DNA from: Bacillus sp. FJAT-29814
GTDB taxonomy: Bacteria; Bacillota; Bacilli; Bacillales; Cytobacillaceae
Direction: 5' to 3'
DNA length: 64,000 nt
Assembly: GCF_001510715.1 (NCBI RefSeq)
Contig: NZ_LMTJ01000008.1
Location: forward strand, 317,794-381,793
This document shows, piece after piece, positions 33,896-43,137 of the stretch. The notes below the pieces were generated by a model. That model was not told the origin of the DNA. It saw only the letters and a program-made list of their open reading frames with translations, and did not search any database. Position 1 is the first letter of the stretch. Every line of letters starts with the position of its first letter. Both the position numbers and the translations under genes were made by a program.

Positions 33896-35107
33896 ATGGA
33901 TGCTTTGGAAATCCTTTCGAATCTGACAAATGTATTCCCGTATTTCCAGCCGATTTTTAGTGCCGATGAACAACGAATTATCGCCTATGAGGTATTGGGT
34001 AGGTATAAAACAGAGGAAGAGGTCATCAGTCTCGGGCCTTTTTTTCATGATGACCAAATTCCCGATGAATATAAATTTGAAGTCGATTTATTGTTAGTGC
34101 AAAAATCGTTGGAAAAGGCAATGGAACTGGATGAAACCATCAGCATTTTTTTGAACCGAAATGCTGAACTGCTCATGTATAGCGATGGAGAACCTTTTCT
34201 GGAGGAGTTGCTCGAATTTGAAAAAAAAGGATTGCGATTAGACCGAATTGTCCTTGAAATCTCCGAACAACACTATAAAGGGGACATTGACCAATTCGAT
34301 AATTTGCTTCAGTATTATCGTACTTATGGAATCAAAATTGCCATATCCAGTCTTGATAGTGAAAGTCCATTTTTTGAAAGAATTGCCCAACTTGATCCCG
34401 ATATTTTAAAAATTAATTTGGAAGCCTTAAAATCGACAGCAACGGGTACCAATTTCAACGATGTGTTGTTTTCGCTTTCTGTTTTGGCTAGAAAAATTGG
34501 CGCCACGCTCCTATTTGAGAACATCGAAATGAGTTATCAATTACAGTTCGCCTGGAGAAATGGTGGCCGTTACTATCAGGGTTACTATTTGCATCCGCCG
34601 GCTGCCGAGTTTATTGAACCGGATTTTTTAAAGCATCGTTTGAAGGAAAAGTTTCATGATTTTATATCCTACGAAAAAAGGAAATTGGAGGCAGTATTTA
34701 CGACGACGGAGTATTTCCATGCCAAAGTGCAGGATATCATTATGAAAAATAAAAAGCTTGTACTTGAGGAGCTACTGCATACACTTGGCAAAGAAATGGA
34801 TCAAGTAGCGTTCCGTATTTATGTATGCGATGAAAATGGATTTCAGAAATCAGCCAATCTGTTCAGGGACAAGGGCTACTGGACTACACAACCGGAATAT
34901 TTAAATAAAAATTGGAGCTGGCGGCCTTATTTTTTGGAGAACATCATCAAGATGAGGAATGAGCGCAAAGGCATTCTATCTGACTTGTATTGTGATATTG
35001 AAACCGGTGAGACGATTCGGACTTTTTCATTTCCGATGAATGACAGCGATTATTTATTTATTGATATTTCATATCAATATTTGTTTGAACATGACCAATT
35101 ACTGTAA
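33896..35107 (+). CDS. ykuI: EAL-domain c-di-GMP binding protein YkuI (degenerate)
   Basis: The 403-residue protein has an N-terminal EAL-like domain (about 1-250) and a C-terminal PAS-like YkuI_C domain (about 260-400). The signature reads AYEVLGRY instead of EAL, and the catalytic DDFG loop is replaced by ISSLDSES, so hydrolysis of c-di-GMP is unlikely and a receptor role is likelier. GGGAGG stands 7 nt before ATG 33896. This agrees with B. subtilis YkuI, known from a c-di-GMP-bound structure. Confidence 0.88.
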   Translation: MDALEILSNLTNVFPYFQPIFSADEQRIIAYEVLGRYKTEEEVISLGPFFHDDQIPDEYKFEVDLLLVQKSLEKAMELDETISIFLNRNAELLMYSDGEPFLEELLEFEKKGLRLDRIVLEISEQHYKGDIDQFDNLLQYYRTYGIKIAISSLDSESPFFERIAQLDPDILKINLEALKSTATGTNFNDVLFSLSVLARKIGATLLFENIEMSYQLQFAWRNGGRYYQGYYLHPPAAEFIEPDFLKHRLKEKFHDFISYEKRKLEAVFTTTEYFHAKVQDIIMKNKKLVLEELLHTLGKEMDQVAFRIYVCDENGFQKSANLFRDKGYWTTQPEYLNKNWSWRPYFLENIIKMRNERKGILSDLYCDIETGETIRTFSFPMNDSDYLFIDISYQYLFEHDQLL

Positions 35108-35179
35108 GAAAGCACCAGAATAGAAAGATTCATCGAGTGGCAATTTAATAATAAATCATGATGAAGGAGAATTGGGCTG

Positions 35180-35416
35180 ATGAATCTCTTTGAAATGGTC
35201 ATTGCCGCTATCATTTTCGGGATTTTGGCGGTGTCGCTAATTTATACACTTGCACTGGGCAGACAGCAAAAAGTGGTACAAGGTGAGATCGATACCCAAA
35301 TTGCTAAACCGATTCAGAAAAACGTTTATGTAAAAAATCCGATTTTTCTCTCCTATGGCATTTTTTTTGCGCTGGTTTTGTTTCTCATCCTTTTTATAGC
35401 AGTGTCATTTTATTAA
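35180..35416 (+). CDS. Small two-helix membrane protein
   Basis: The 78-residue protein has a hydrophobic helix at 5-27 (VIAAIIFGILAVSLIYTLAL) and another at 56-77, joined by a basic/polar loop. I do not recognise the family. GAAGGAG lies before the ATG. It sits between ykuI and ykuJ, where I recall no B. subtilis counterpart. Confidence 0.65.
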   Translation: MNLFEMVIAAIIFGILAVSLIYTLALGRQQKVVQGEIDTQIAKPIQKNVYVKNPIFLSYGIFFALVLFLILFIAVSFY

Positions 35417-35638
35417 AGGTCTCATATAGTCGAGGCCTATTTTTATCGAGAAAATTTTAGCAAATTTTACATTTTTGCTTGTACAAATAAAAAGGTTATT
35501 TTATTCTGTTAATATTGGCATATAAAAACTGTATTTTAAAAATCATTCTTATGGAAAAAATCCATCCGGATAGAAACATGCCAAATGTGAAACCTAACAA
35601 ACAGAAGCCTGTTTGTTTTGGAAAGGAGAAAAAAGCTT

Positions 35639-35875
35639 ATGTCACAGCTTCAAGGTATATTAACCAGACTAAAAAATCTTCAAGAACAATCGGTGAATGG
35701 TGAGCCGACTCAACGCTATTTTGAGGTAAACGGAGAAAGAAAGTGTCAGGTGACTTATCACCCGAAAACGGAAACGTTTGAACTTGAGGTGTACTTTGAA
35801 AAGGAAAAGCCAAAACGATATCAATTTGATAACATTGATATGATTACCATTGAGATTTTTGATTTGATCCAATAG
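35639..35875 (+). CDS. ykuJ: YkuJ family protein
   Basis: The 78-residue protein (MSQLQGILTRLKNLQEQ at the start; QRYFEVNGERKCQVTYH; FDNIDMITIEIFDLIQ at the end) matches YkuJ of B. subtilis, a small alpha/beta protein of unknown function. ATG 35639 has AAAGGAG upstream. A terminator overlaps the stop. Confidence 0.88.
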   Translation: MSQLQGILTRLKNLQEQSVNGEPTQRYFEVNGERKCQVTYHPKTETFELEVYFEKEKPKRYQFDNIDMITIEIFDLIQ

Positions 35876-35898
35876 GACCGTCCGCGGTCCTTATTTTC
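35873..35898 (+). terminator. Terminator of ykuJ
   Basis: AGGACCG-TCCG-CGGTCCT followed by TATTTT. Confidence 0.8.
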
Positions 35899-35975
35899 AT
35901 GCTAAAATTTATCCTGCTCCACGAAAACTATGATAGAATAGAGACGAGGAAAAACTAACATGAGGAGTTTTCGTG

Positions 35976-36416
35976 ATGATCAGTCTTCCCAGCGGGGAAT
36001 TTTTAGACCTAACAATAGAAGATTTTATGATACCATCAGAACGGGTAGCCCATGTACAGGTCGGCAACAATCTGGAACACGCCTTGTTGGTGCTTACCAA
36101 AAGCGGCTATACAGCCATTCCTGTATTAGATCCTTTATACAAGCTTCATGGGTTAATTAGCACCCCCATTATTATGGATTCTATTCTTGGGCTTGAAAGA
36201 ATTGAATTTGAAATGCTGGAACAAAAGCGGGTGGAAGAGGTTATGAAAAAATCAATTCCACGGGTTAAACTTTCTGCCTCATTTCCCGTTTGCCTCGAAT
36301 TGCTGGTTAACCATCCGTTTCTTTGTATCGAAACGGAAGACGGGTTCTTCGCCGGTATTTTACCGAGAAGCTCGATTTTGAATCAATTAAATATGCTGGT
36401 CAAAAGGTTCAAATAA
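35976..36416 (+). CDS. darB: CBS-domain c-di-AMP receptor DarB (YkuL/CbpB)
   Basis: The 146-residue protein holds a pair of CBS modules (IEDFMIPSERVAHVQ... and VEEVMKKSIPRVKLS...). YkuL of B. subtilis, renamed DarB, binds c-di-AMP and in its free form activates the (p)ppGpp enzyme Rel and pyruvate carboxylase. Position next to ykuJ and upstream of ccpC supports the call. GAGGAG precedes ATG 35976; GTG 35973 is an alternative. Confidence 0.87.
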   Translation: MISLPSGEFLDLTIEDFMIPSERVAHVQVGNNLEHALLVLTKSGYTAIPVLDPLYKLHGLISTPIIMDSILGLERIEFEMLEQKRVEEVMKKSIPRVKLSASFPVCLELLVNHPFLCIETEDGFFAGILPRSSILNQLNMLVKRFK

Positions 36417-36417
36417 T

Positions 36418-36449
36418 AAAGCTCCCGTTAAGGGGGCTGTATTTTTTTA
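36418..36449 (+). terminator. Terminator of darB
   Basis: AGCTCCC-GTTA-GGGGGCT type stem (one wobble) followed by seven T. Confidence 0.8.
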
Positions 36450-36468
36450 ATGTCAGAGGTGTCAAGCA

Positions 36469-37962
36469 ATGGGCGAAGCCAACTCGATTGGAATAAAACA
36501 AACAAAAAGACCACTTGTGCTGGCATCTGTCATGCTGGCCATGTTTATGGGAGCAATTGAGGCAACCATTGTTTCTACGGCCATGCCGGCAATTGTTGCA
36601 GATTTGGGCGGGTTCACTTTATTCAGCTGGGTTTTTTCCGCGTATTTATTGATGAATTCAGTTACCGTGTTGATTTACGGGAAATTATCTGATTTATTTG
36701 GGCGAAAGCCCGTCCTTACCGTTGGCATCATATTCTTTTTAATCGGCTCGATTCTCTGCGGTTTTGCCACATCAATGAAGATGCTGATCATTTTCCGTCT
36801 CATTCAGGGATTTGGGGCAGGTGCGGTTACACCAATTGCCACGACAATCGTTGGCGATATTTATACAGCAGAAGAAAGGGCGAAAATTCAGGGCTATCTC
36901 TCCAGTGTTTGGGGGATTTCAGCAATAACAGGGCCGGCAGTGGGCGGACTTGTGGTCCAGTATGCCAGCTGGAAATATGTTTTTTGGATTAATGTACCGA
37001 TTGGGCTTTTGGCCTTGGCTGGTTTATGGCTGTTCCTCCATGAAGATGTGAAGAAGAAGAAACATAAAATTGATTATCCAGGTGCATTTCTTTTAACCAT
37101 CACTATTTCGTCATTTATGTTTGTCCTTGTCGAGGGCGGAAGGAATTGGCCATGGGGCTCTTGGCAGCTTAATGCATTAATTGCTCTGGCTATTGTTGCC
37201 TTAGTCGCGTTCGTTATCCAAGAAGGACGGGCAGCAGAGCCGATGATGCCGTTTTCCATCTGGAAAGAACGAGCCATATTTATCGCAAATATAACTTCAC
37301 TGACAACCGGTATCATGTTGATTGGCATTTCAAGCTTCCTGCCAACTTTTGTCCAAGGTGTCATGGAACAAACGCCGATTATTGCCGGGTTTACCTTGAC
37401 CGCGATGTCCATTGGCTGGCCGATTGCCTCCACACTGTCCGGGCGAATGCTGGTCACAATCGGATATCGTAAAACATCTATTATAGGCGGGGTATTTTTA
37501 ATTTTTGGCAGCCTGGTGTTTGTAACTATGCAGGCTTCATCCGGGCCACTTTGGGCTGCTGCCGGATCCTTTTTGGTAGGAGTTGGGATGGGGCTCACGT
37601 CGACTGCTTTTATTGTTTCGATTCAAAGTACAGTAGGTTGGGAACAGCGTGGTATTGCAACAGCGGCCAATATGTTTATGCGGAATTTGGGAAACACCAT
37701 TGGAGCGGCCCTTCTTGGCGGAATTTTAAATAACCGCTTGAATCATTATCTGGCAGAAAAATCACCATCGCTGAAAGCGGATGATGCTAATTTGCTATTA
37801 AAGACAGATGAACGTGATAACCTGCTTGATTCTGTCAGGTCGGTTTTACAAGATGGTCTGACTATTTCCTTGCATTCCGTCTATTATGTCGTTCTTACAA
37901 TTGCCATTGTCAGTATGCTTTTGATATTTTTTATACCGAAAAAAGACCAAAGCTCCATCTAA
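36469..37962 (+). CDS. MFS transporter, DHA2 (EmrB/QacA) type
   Basis: The 497-residue protein is predicted to have 14 helices. It shows motif A in GKLSDLFGRKPVL and the DHA2-type first-helix motif GAIEATIVSTAMPAI. This group exports drugs and other hydrophobic compounds by proton antiport. AGAGGTG precedes the ATG. It lies 30 nt before the LysR gene ccpC, in a slot without an exporter in B. subtilis as I recall, so it may be an insertion. Confidence 0.88.
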   Translation: MGEANSIGIKQTKRPLVLASVMLAMFMGAIEATIVSTAMPAIVADLGGFTLFSWVFSAYLLMNSVTVLIYGKLSDLFGRKPVLTVGIIFFLIGSILCGFATSMKMLIIFRLIQGFGAGAVTPIATTIVGDIYTAEERAKIQGYLSSVWGISAITGPAVGGLVVQYASWKYVFWINVPIGLLALAGLWLFLHEDVKKKKHKIDYPGAFLLTITISSFMFVLVEGGRNWPWGSWQLNALIALAIVALVAFVIQEGRAAEPMMPFSIWKERAIFIANITSLTTGIMLIGISSFLPTFVQGVMEQTPIIAGFTLTAMSIGWPIASTLSGRMLVTIGYRKTSIIGGVFLIFGSLVFVTMQASSGPLWAAAGSFLVGVGMGLTSTAFIVSIQSTVGWEQRGIATAANMFMRNLGNTIGAALLGGILNNRLNHYLAEKSPSLKADDANLLLKTDERDNLLDSVRSVLQDGLTISLHSVYYVVLTIAIVSMLLIFFIPKKDQSSI

Positions 37963-37992
37963 GGTGAAGAGCTTTTTAAAGGAGGCCCTCAA

Positions 37993-38871
37993 ATGTCGTC
38001 GATTTCGGAATTTCAATTACTTTCGGTCTTGGCCCAAGAGATGAATATGCGAAAAGCATCCGAGCGGCTGTTTGTCTCCCAGCCGGCCTTATCGCAGCGT
38101 TTGCAAACGATTGAGAAGGAATGGGGAACAAAATTATTTATTCGTTCACAAAAAGGTTTGGCCTTGACTCCAGCTGGTGAGCATGTGATAGATTTTGTCA
38201 ATGAAGTGCTGACAAAACAGGACAAAGTGAGGGAAACCATTTATTCCTTACAAACAGGAGTATCAGGTACGTTAAAAATTGCAGTGGCATCCATTGTCGG
38301 ACAAAACTGGCTTCCGCAAGTATTGAAGAAATTTATTGATAAATATCCACAGGTTAAATTGTCGCTCGTCACTGGCTGGAGCAGTGAAATTCTAAATTGC
38401 TTGTACGACGACCAGGTTCATATCGGGATCATTCGGGGTACGCCGGATTGGAAAGGAGTTAAAGTACATCTTTTCAATGATCCACTATATTTGGTAGATC
38501 GGGAAATTACCCAGCCGGAGCAAATCATTGAAACGGACCGACCATTTATCCAATTTAAAAGTGACTCCAACTATTATCAGGAAATCCAAGATTGGTGGAT
38601 GAAGAAATTTAAAACGTCACCTAAGCGAACGGTTATTGTCGACCAAATTGAAACCTGCAAGCAAATGGCCTTTAACGGGATTGGCTATGCCATTTTGCCA
38701 GGGATTACCCTGACGAAAGCCGAGCAGGATATCTTCAAAATTCCATTGCTAAATGAATCAGGAGAGCCGCTAAAACGCGATACATGGCTTTTGGGCTATG
38801 AATCGGCGTTCCAATTAAAGCAGGTTCAAGCATTCGTTGAGGTGATGAAGGATTATATTACTGAAACTTAA
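37993..38871 (+). CDS. ccpC: LysR-type regulator CcpC
   Basis: The 292-residue protein has an N-terminal winged helix-turn-helix (MNMRKASERLFVSQPALSQR) and a periplasmic-binding-like effector domain. The first 75 residues match CcpC of B. subtilis closely in memory. CcpC represses aconitase (citB) and citrate synthase genes and responds to citrate. AAAGGAGG precedes the ATG. The location upstream of dapH agrees. Confidence 0.88.
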   Translation: MSSISEFQLLSVLAQEMNMRKASERLFVSQPALSQRLQTIEKEWGTKLFIRSQKGLALTPAGEHVIDFVNEVLTKQDKVRETIYSLQTGVSGTLKIAVASIVGQNWLPQVLKKFIDKYPQVKLSLVTGWSSEILNCLYDDQVHIGIIRGTPDWKGVKVHLFNDPLYLVDREITQPEQIIETDRPFIQFKSDSNYYQEIQDWWMKKFKTSPKRTVIVDQIETCKQMAFNGIGYAILPGITLTKAEQDIFKIPLLNESGEPLKRDTWLLGYESAFQLKQVQAFVEVMKDYITET

Positions 38872-38949
38872 GCATAAAGGGGTATTTTTCTTGTTTTCAT
38901 CCCTTTTGTCTGCTAAAGTATTTTTTAGAATGTAAAGGGGGCACGTAAC

Positions 38950-39660
38950 ATGAAAATGATGGATGCAAATGAAATTATTTCTTTTATTCAAAATAGCAAA
39001 AAGTCCACTCCGGTGAAAGTATACATAAAAGGTGACTTGGCCGGGCTCGATTTCGGGGCAAATGCTAAAACGTTCATAAATGGCGGCACAGGAGTCGTGT
39101 TTGGCGAATGGACTGATATCAATGCAGTTCTTGAAGCTAATTCTGCAAAAATAGAAGATTTTGTGGTTGAGAATGACCGACGCAATTCCGCGATTCCGTT
39201 ATTGGATATGAAGCATGTCAATGCTAGGATCGAACCAGGTGCGATTATTCGCGATCAGGTGGAAATCGGAGAACAAGCGGTAATCATGATGGGTGCAGTT
39301 ATTAATATTGGCGCAGTCATCGGCGAAAAGACTATGATTGATATGGGTGCTGTATTAGGCGGCAGGGCAACGGTCGGCAAAAATTGCCATATCGGTGCGG
39401 GCACTGTCCTTGCAGGTGTAATCGAACCTCCATCCGCCAAGCCTGTCATTGTAGAAGATGATGTTTTAATTGGTGCCAATGCGGTTGTACTTGAAGGGGT
39501 TACAGTCGGTAAGGGCTCCGTTGTTGCGGCAGGTGCTGTCGTGACCCAGGATGTTGCTCCATACACAGTAGTAGCCGGAACCCCGGCCAGAAAAATTAAA
39601 GATATTGACGAAAAGACAAAATCAAAGACAGAAATTATGCAAGAGCTTCGTCAACTATAG
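38950..39660 (+). CDS. dapH: 2,3,4,5-tetrahydrodipicolinate N-acetyltransferase
   Basis: The 236-residue enzyme has an N-terminal DapH domain (MKMMDANEIISFIQNS) and a left-handed beta-helix of hexapeptide repeats (IGEQAVIMMGAVINIGAVIG). It acetylates tetrahydrodipicolinate with acetyl-CoA, first committed step of the acetyl branch toward meso-diaminopimelate and lysine. AAAGGGGG lies 8 nt before the ATG. dapL follows after a hairpin. Confidence 0.95.
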   Translation: MKMMDANEIISFIQNSKKSTPVKVYIKGDLAGLDFGANAKTFINGGTGVVFGEWTDINAVLEANSAKIEDFVVENDRRNSAIPLLDMKHVNARIEPGAIIRDQVEIGEQAVIMMGAVINIGAVIGEKTMIDMGAVLGGRATVGKNCHIGAGTVLAGVIEPPSAKPVIVEDDVLIGANAVVLEGVTVGKGSVVAAGAVVTQDVAPYTVVAGTPARKIKDIDEKTKSKTEIMQELRQL

Positions 39661-39666
39661 CCTAAA

Positions 39667-39698
39667 AACAGCGTGGATAGTCTCCACGCTTGTTTTGT
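39667..39698 (+). terminator. Hairpin between dapH and dapL
   Basis: AGCGTGGA-TAGTC-TCCACGCT followed by TGTTTTG. The T run is interrupted, so it may cause partial termination or processing. Confidence 0.5.
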
Positions 39699-39730
39699 AG
39701 CTAGACAATAAAAAGGAGAGATACATAGAT

Positions 39731-40864
39731 ATGGATTCCTTTATAAAAATCCGCCGTGATCTTCATCAGATTCCGGAACTTGGATTCCAGGAATTTAAAA
39801 CCCAGGCTTATTTAATGGAATATATTCAGTCTTTGCCTCAGGAGCGGATTGCCATAAAACCATGGAAAACAGGACTTCTGGTAAAGGTGCATGGCCAAAA
39901 TTCGCAGAAAACAATCGGTTATCGGACAGATATCGATGGCCTGCCTATTGAAGAAGAAACAGGTCTGCCATTTGCTTCAACACATGAGGCGAGAATGCAT
40001 GCCTGCGGCCATGATATCCATATGAGCATTGCGCTTGGGGTGCTTACCCACTTTGTACAAAATCCGATAGATGACGACCTGCTATTCGTGTTTCAACCTG
40101 CCGAAGAAGGGCCAGGCGGTGCTGAACCAATGATGAATTCAACAGAATTTAAGGAATGGAAACCAGATTTGATTTTTGCCCTCCATATTGCACCGGAATA
40201 CCCGGTGGGGACAATTGCCACCAAACCAGGGTTGCTTTTTGCTAATACATCCGAGTTATATATTGATTTAAAAGGAAAGGGGGGACATGCCGCCTATCCG
40301 CATCAAACAAACGATATGGTAATTGCCGCCTGTACCCTTGTCAGTCAGCTGCAGACAATCATATCACGCAATGTAAATCCGCTTGACAGCGCCGTTATTA
40401 CCATTGGTAAAATTAGCGGTGGAACCGTCCAAAATATTATTGCCGAAAAAGCCCGGCTTGAAGGTACGATTCGCACCTTGTCACCTCAATCCATGAAAAA
40501 GGTTAAACAGCGCATTGAGTCGCTCGTTAAAGGAGTCGAAGCAGGCTTTGAGTGCGAGTCTTCCATTGACTATGGGTCCATGTACCATCAGGTGTACAAT
40601 GACGAGGAAGTTGCCAAAGAATTTATTGAGTTCAATTACCAAGACCCTGAAATTAAAGTGGTGGAATGCACCGAAGCCATGACTGGAGAAGATTTTGGCT
40701 ATATGCTAAGGGATATTCCCGGACTCATGTTTTGGCTTGGAGTGGACTCCCCCTTTGGCCTGCATCATGCAAAGCTTAATCCAAATGAAGCGGCAATCGA
40801 TGTTGCGATTAGGGTTATGACCAGTTATTTATCGTTCAAAGGGACTAGGAGTGAGCCAGGGTGA
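39731..40864 (+). CDS. dapL: N-acetyldiaminopimelate deacetylase
   Basis: The 377-residue M20 peptidase-family enzyme shows ligands in MHACGHDIHMSIA and FQPAEEGPGGAEPM plus TGEDFGYML. It removes acetate from N-acetyl-LL-diaminopimelate. It corresponds to YkuR/DapL of B. subtilis and is placed right after dapH. It overlaps the next gene by 4 nt. Confidence 0.93.
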   Translation: MDSFIKIRRDLHQIPELGFQEFKTQAYLMEYIQSLPQERIAIKPWKTGLLVKVHGQNSQKTIGYRTDIDGLPIEEETGLPFASTHEARMHACGHDIHMSIALGVLTHFVQNPIDDDLLFVFQPAEEGPGGAEPMMNSTEFKEWKPDLIFALHIAPEYPVGTIATKPGLLFANTSELYIDLKGKGGHAAYPHQTNDMVIAACTLVSQLQTIISRNVNPLDSAVITIGKISGGTVQNIIAEKARLEGTIRTLSPQSMKKVKQRIESLVKGVEAGFECESSIDYGSMYHQVYNDEEVAKEFIEFNYQDPEIKVVECTEAMTGEDFGYMLRDIPGLMFWLGVDSPFGLHHAKLNPNEAAIDVAIRVMTSYLSFKGTRSEPG

Positions 40865-41316
40865 AATTGCGTGAGCCAATGCCTGAATTAAATGGTGCTG
40901 TTGAATGGTTGAACGGCCAAGTGACAAGGGAGGGTTTGGTAGGCACGAAGCCAACATTGATTCATTTTTGGTCAATCAGCTGCCATCTGTGTAAAAAGGC
41001 AATGCCGCAAATTAATCAATTCCTTGATGATTATCGGGATCGATTAAATGTTATCGCTGTTCATATGCCAAGGTCTGAAAATGACCAGAACATTGAGGAA
41101 ATCAAGCATGACGCCTCATTTCACGGCATCAACCACCCAATTATTGTAGACAGCAATATGACAATTACTAATGCATTTGACAACAAATATGTTCCTGCTT
41201 ACTATATTTTTGATAAGGACGGCCAGCTTCGCCATTTTCAAGCAGGCGGAAGCGGCAAGACGATGCTGGAAAAACGAGTCATTCGCCTCCTTGATGAAAC
41301 CGAAAAAACGAAATAA
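40861..41316 (+). CDS. ykuV: Thiol-disulfide oxidoreductase YkuV
   Basis: The 151-residue thioredoxin-fold protein has the active site CHLC (C41-C44) in WSISCHLCKKAMPQ and cis-proline region YVPAYYIFD. It lacks a signal peptide, so it should act in the cytosol. It matches B. subtilis YkuV. GTG 40861 overlaps the dapL stop (GTGA), which implies co-translation. Confidence 0.9.
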   Translation: MKLREPMPELNGAVEWLNGQVTREGLVGTKPTLIHFWSISCHLCKKAMPQINQFLDDYRDRLNVIAVHMPRSENDQNIEEIKHDASFHGINHPIIVDSNMTITNAFDNKYVPAYYIFDKDGQLRHFQAGGSGKTMLEKRVIRLLDETEKTK

Positions 41317-41325
41317 TAAACCACT

Positions 41326-41363
41326 AACAAAAAGCTGCATCATCTGAGATTGTGGCTTTTTTT
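41326..41363 (+). terminator. Imperfect terminator after ykuV
   Basis: AAAAAGC...GCTTTTT with a mismatched middle, then seven T. Confidence 0.55.
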
Positions 41364-41443
41364 GTGCACATTGTAACCTTCGCTTTTTTTAACCGTCGGT
41401 AATAATAAACAATGGTTTAATAAGACATAAAGGGGTGTTGGTT

Positions 41444-42358
41444 TTGGGTATGAAAAAACTGTTCATTCTCGTTATTTTTATGTTGTTTGTCGGTATGGCA
41501 GGCTGCAGCAATGCTGGCAGCAGCAAGGATGAAAGTGCAAAAATGAGTGTCGAAAATAAGGCAGTGATGGATTCAGCGAGTTCCGGCGGCGCAGAGAAAA
41601 GCGCCCTAACCAATCAGGAAAGCGATCAATCCAAGCCAGATGAGACAGTGACCGTACAGGTACAGAATAAGATGGTCATATACCAAGCCAATCTTGAACT
41701 AAGGGTAAAGAAATTTGACCAAACTGTCAGAGCCCTTGAAGAAAAAGTCAGCCAGTATGGCGGTTATATTGCCGAGTCAAATGTAATACGCGAAGGAAAA
41801 GAGCTGCTTAACGGCAGGCTGACGATTCGACTCCCGCAGCAACATTTTCAAGAGTTTTTGCATGATGCCGAAGGGCAAGCTGCCGAAGTATTGCAGAGAA
41901 ATATAACCGGTCAGGATGTGACCGAGGAATATGTTGACCTAGAATCGAGACTAAAATCTAAACGGGTAGTAGAGGAGCGGTTGCTTTCCTTTATGAAGGA
42001 AGCGGCAAAAACAGAAGATCTATTAAAAATTTCCGCGGATTTGGCAGCGATTCAAGAGGATATAGAAACAATAGAAGGAAAAATGAAATTCCTTGAAAAC
42101 CAAACATCGTTTTCAACCGTGACTATTACGCTTTATGAAAATAAAGTAGTTGTTCCGGATATCGATAAGGACCAACTCAATACATGGGAAAAAACAAAAA
42201 AACAATTTATGAAAAGCACTAATGTATTATTGTCATTCTTTTCAGGCTTAGTTGTTTTTACAATTGGCAATTTACCGATTCTAATAATATTTATCATACT
42301 TGCTGCCCTCGGTTTTATTATCTATAAAAAGAAAATGGGTCGCCAGCGGCAAGAGTAA
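41444..42358 (+). CDS. DUF4349 lipoprotein with C-terminal membrane helix
   Basis: The product of about 304 residues has a lipoprotein signal ending VGMAGC, a low-complexity serine/alanine linker, the DUF4349 region (NKMVIYQANLELRVKKFDQ, GGYIAESN, coiled-coil near 190-235) and a C-terminal membrane helix with basic tail. DUF4349 proteins are envelope proteins of unknown role. TTG 41444 fits the AAAGGGGTG ribosome site best; ATG 41450 is close. No operon partner. Confidence 0.8.
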   Translation: MGMKKLFILVIFMLFVGMAGCSNAGSSKDESAKMSVENKAVMDSASSGGAEKSALTNQESDQSKPDETVTVQVQNKMVIYQANLELRVKKFDQTVRALEEKVSQYGGYIAESNVIREGKELLNGRLTIRLPQQHFQEFLHDAEGQAAEVLQRNITGQDVTEEYVDLESRLKSKRVVEERLLSFMKEAAKTEDLLKISADLAAIQEDIETIEGKMKFLENQTSFSTVTITLYENKVVVPDIDKDQLNTWEKTKKQFMKSTNVLLSFFSGLVVFTIGNLPILIIFIILAALGFIIYKKKMGRQRQE

Positions 42359-42446
42359 TGGCTGAAATCTATCTCTATATTAAAAGGCGAAACGGTGTTA
42401 AAATGAAACGAGTTAGATCAAAAGATTTTTCCTGGGGGAGTTTATT

Positions 42447-43106
42447 GTGAAGAAAAGTTTTGCGGTAATTGGTCTTGGGCGATTTGGAGGGAGCATTTGC
42501 CGCACTTTGACAGATGAAGGAATGGAAGTACTGGCAATTGATATAAATGAGGAACGAGTCAATGAATTTGCCATGATTGCCTCTCATGCGGCCGTAGGTG
42601 ATACGACCGATGAAGCGGTGTTAAAAAGCCTGGGGATTCGAAATTTTGACCATGTCATTGTCGCAATTGGCGATGACATTCAATCCAGCATTCTGACAAC
42701 GCTGATTCTTAAAGAGCTGGGTGTCGCCCGCATTACGGCTAAGGCCCAAAATGACTATCATGAAAAGGTGCTCAGAAAAATCGGAGCAGACTTTGTAGTC
42801 CATCCGGAAAGAGATATGGGGAAAAGAATTGCTCATAACATGACGTCCAGCAATGTTGTTGATTATCTTGAGCTTTCTGACGAGCATAGCATTGTGGAAA
42901 TTGTCGCTAATGGAAAGCTTGGCGGTCATACCATCATGGACTTGGATATCCGCAAAAAGTATGGCTTGAATATTGTAGCGATAAAAAGAGGAGAAGATAT
43001 TATTGTCTCACCACAAGCAACAGAAATGATCCACGTCAATGACGTGTTAATCGTCATCGGCACGGACCAGGATATCGACCGGTTTGAGAAAAAAGTAATG
43101 GAATAA
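42447..43106 (+). CDS. ktrC: Potassium uptake regulatory subunit KtrC
   Basis: The 219-residue RCK protein has AVIGLGRFGGSICRTL (Rossmann nucleotide site) and a C-terminal TrkA-C domain. It forms the cytosolic ring that gates the KtrD channel in response to ATP/ADP and c-di-AMP. No ktrD lies nearby, as in B. subtilis, where ktrC stands apart upstream of rnjA. Confidence 0.9.
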   Translation: MKKSFAVIGLGRFGGSICRTLTDEGMEVLAIDINEERVNEFAMIASHAAVGDTTDEAVLKSLGIRNFDHVIVAIGDDIQSSILTTLILKELGVARITAKAQNDYHEKVLRKIGADFVVHPERDMGKRIAHNMTSSNVVDYLELSDEHSIVEIVANGKLGGHTIMDLDIRKKYGLNIVAIKRGEDIIVSPQATEMIHVNDVLIVIGTDQDIDRFEKKVME

Positions 43107-43107
43107 A

Positions 43108-43137
43108 AAAGAGAAGCCCTGCGGCTTCTCTTTTTCT
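43108..43137. terminator. Bidirectional terminator, ktrC and rnjA
   Basis: AAAGAGAAGCC-CTGC-GGCTTCTCTTT flanked by A and T runs. Confidence 0.92.

Noticed and set aside
33896..35107. YkuI as an active c-di-GMP phosphodiesterase
   Set aside because: EAL reads EVL and the metal-binding DDFG loop is missing.
37074..37598. 174-codon antisense frame in the MFS gene
   Set aside because: Same reasoning: the membrane-protein codon pattern keeps the opposite frame open.
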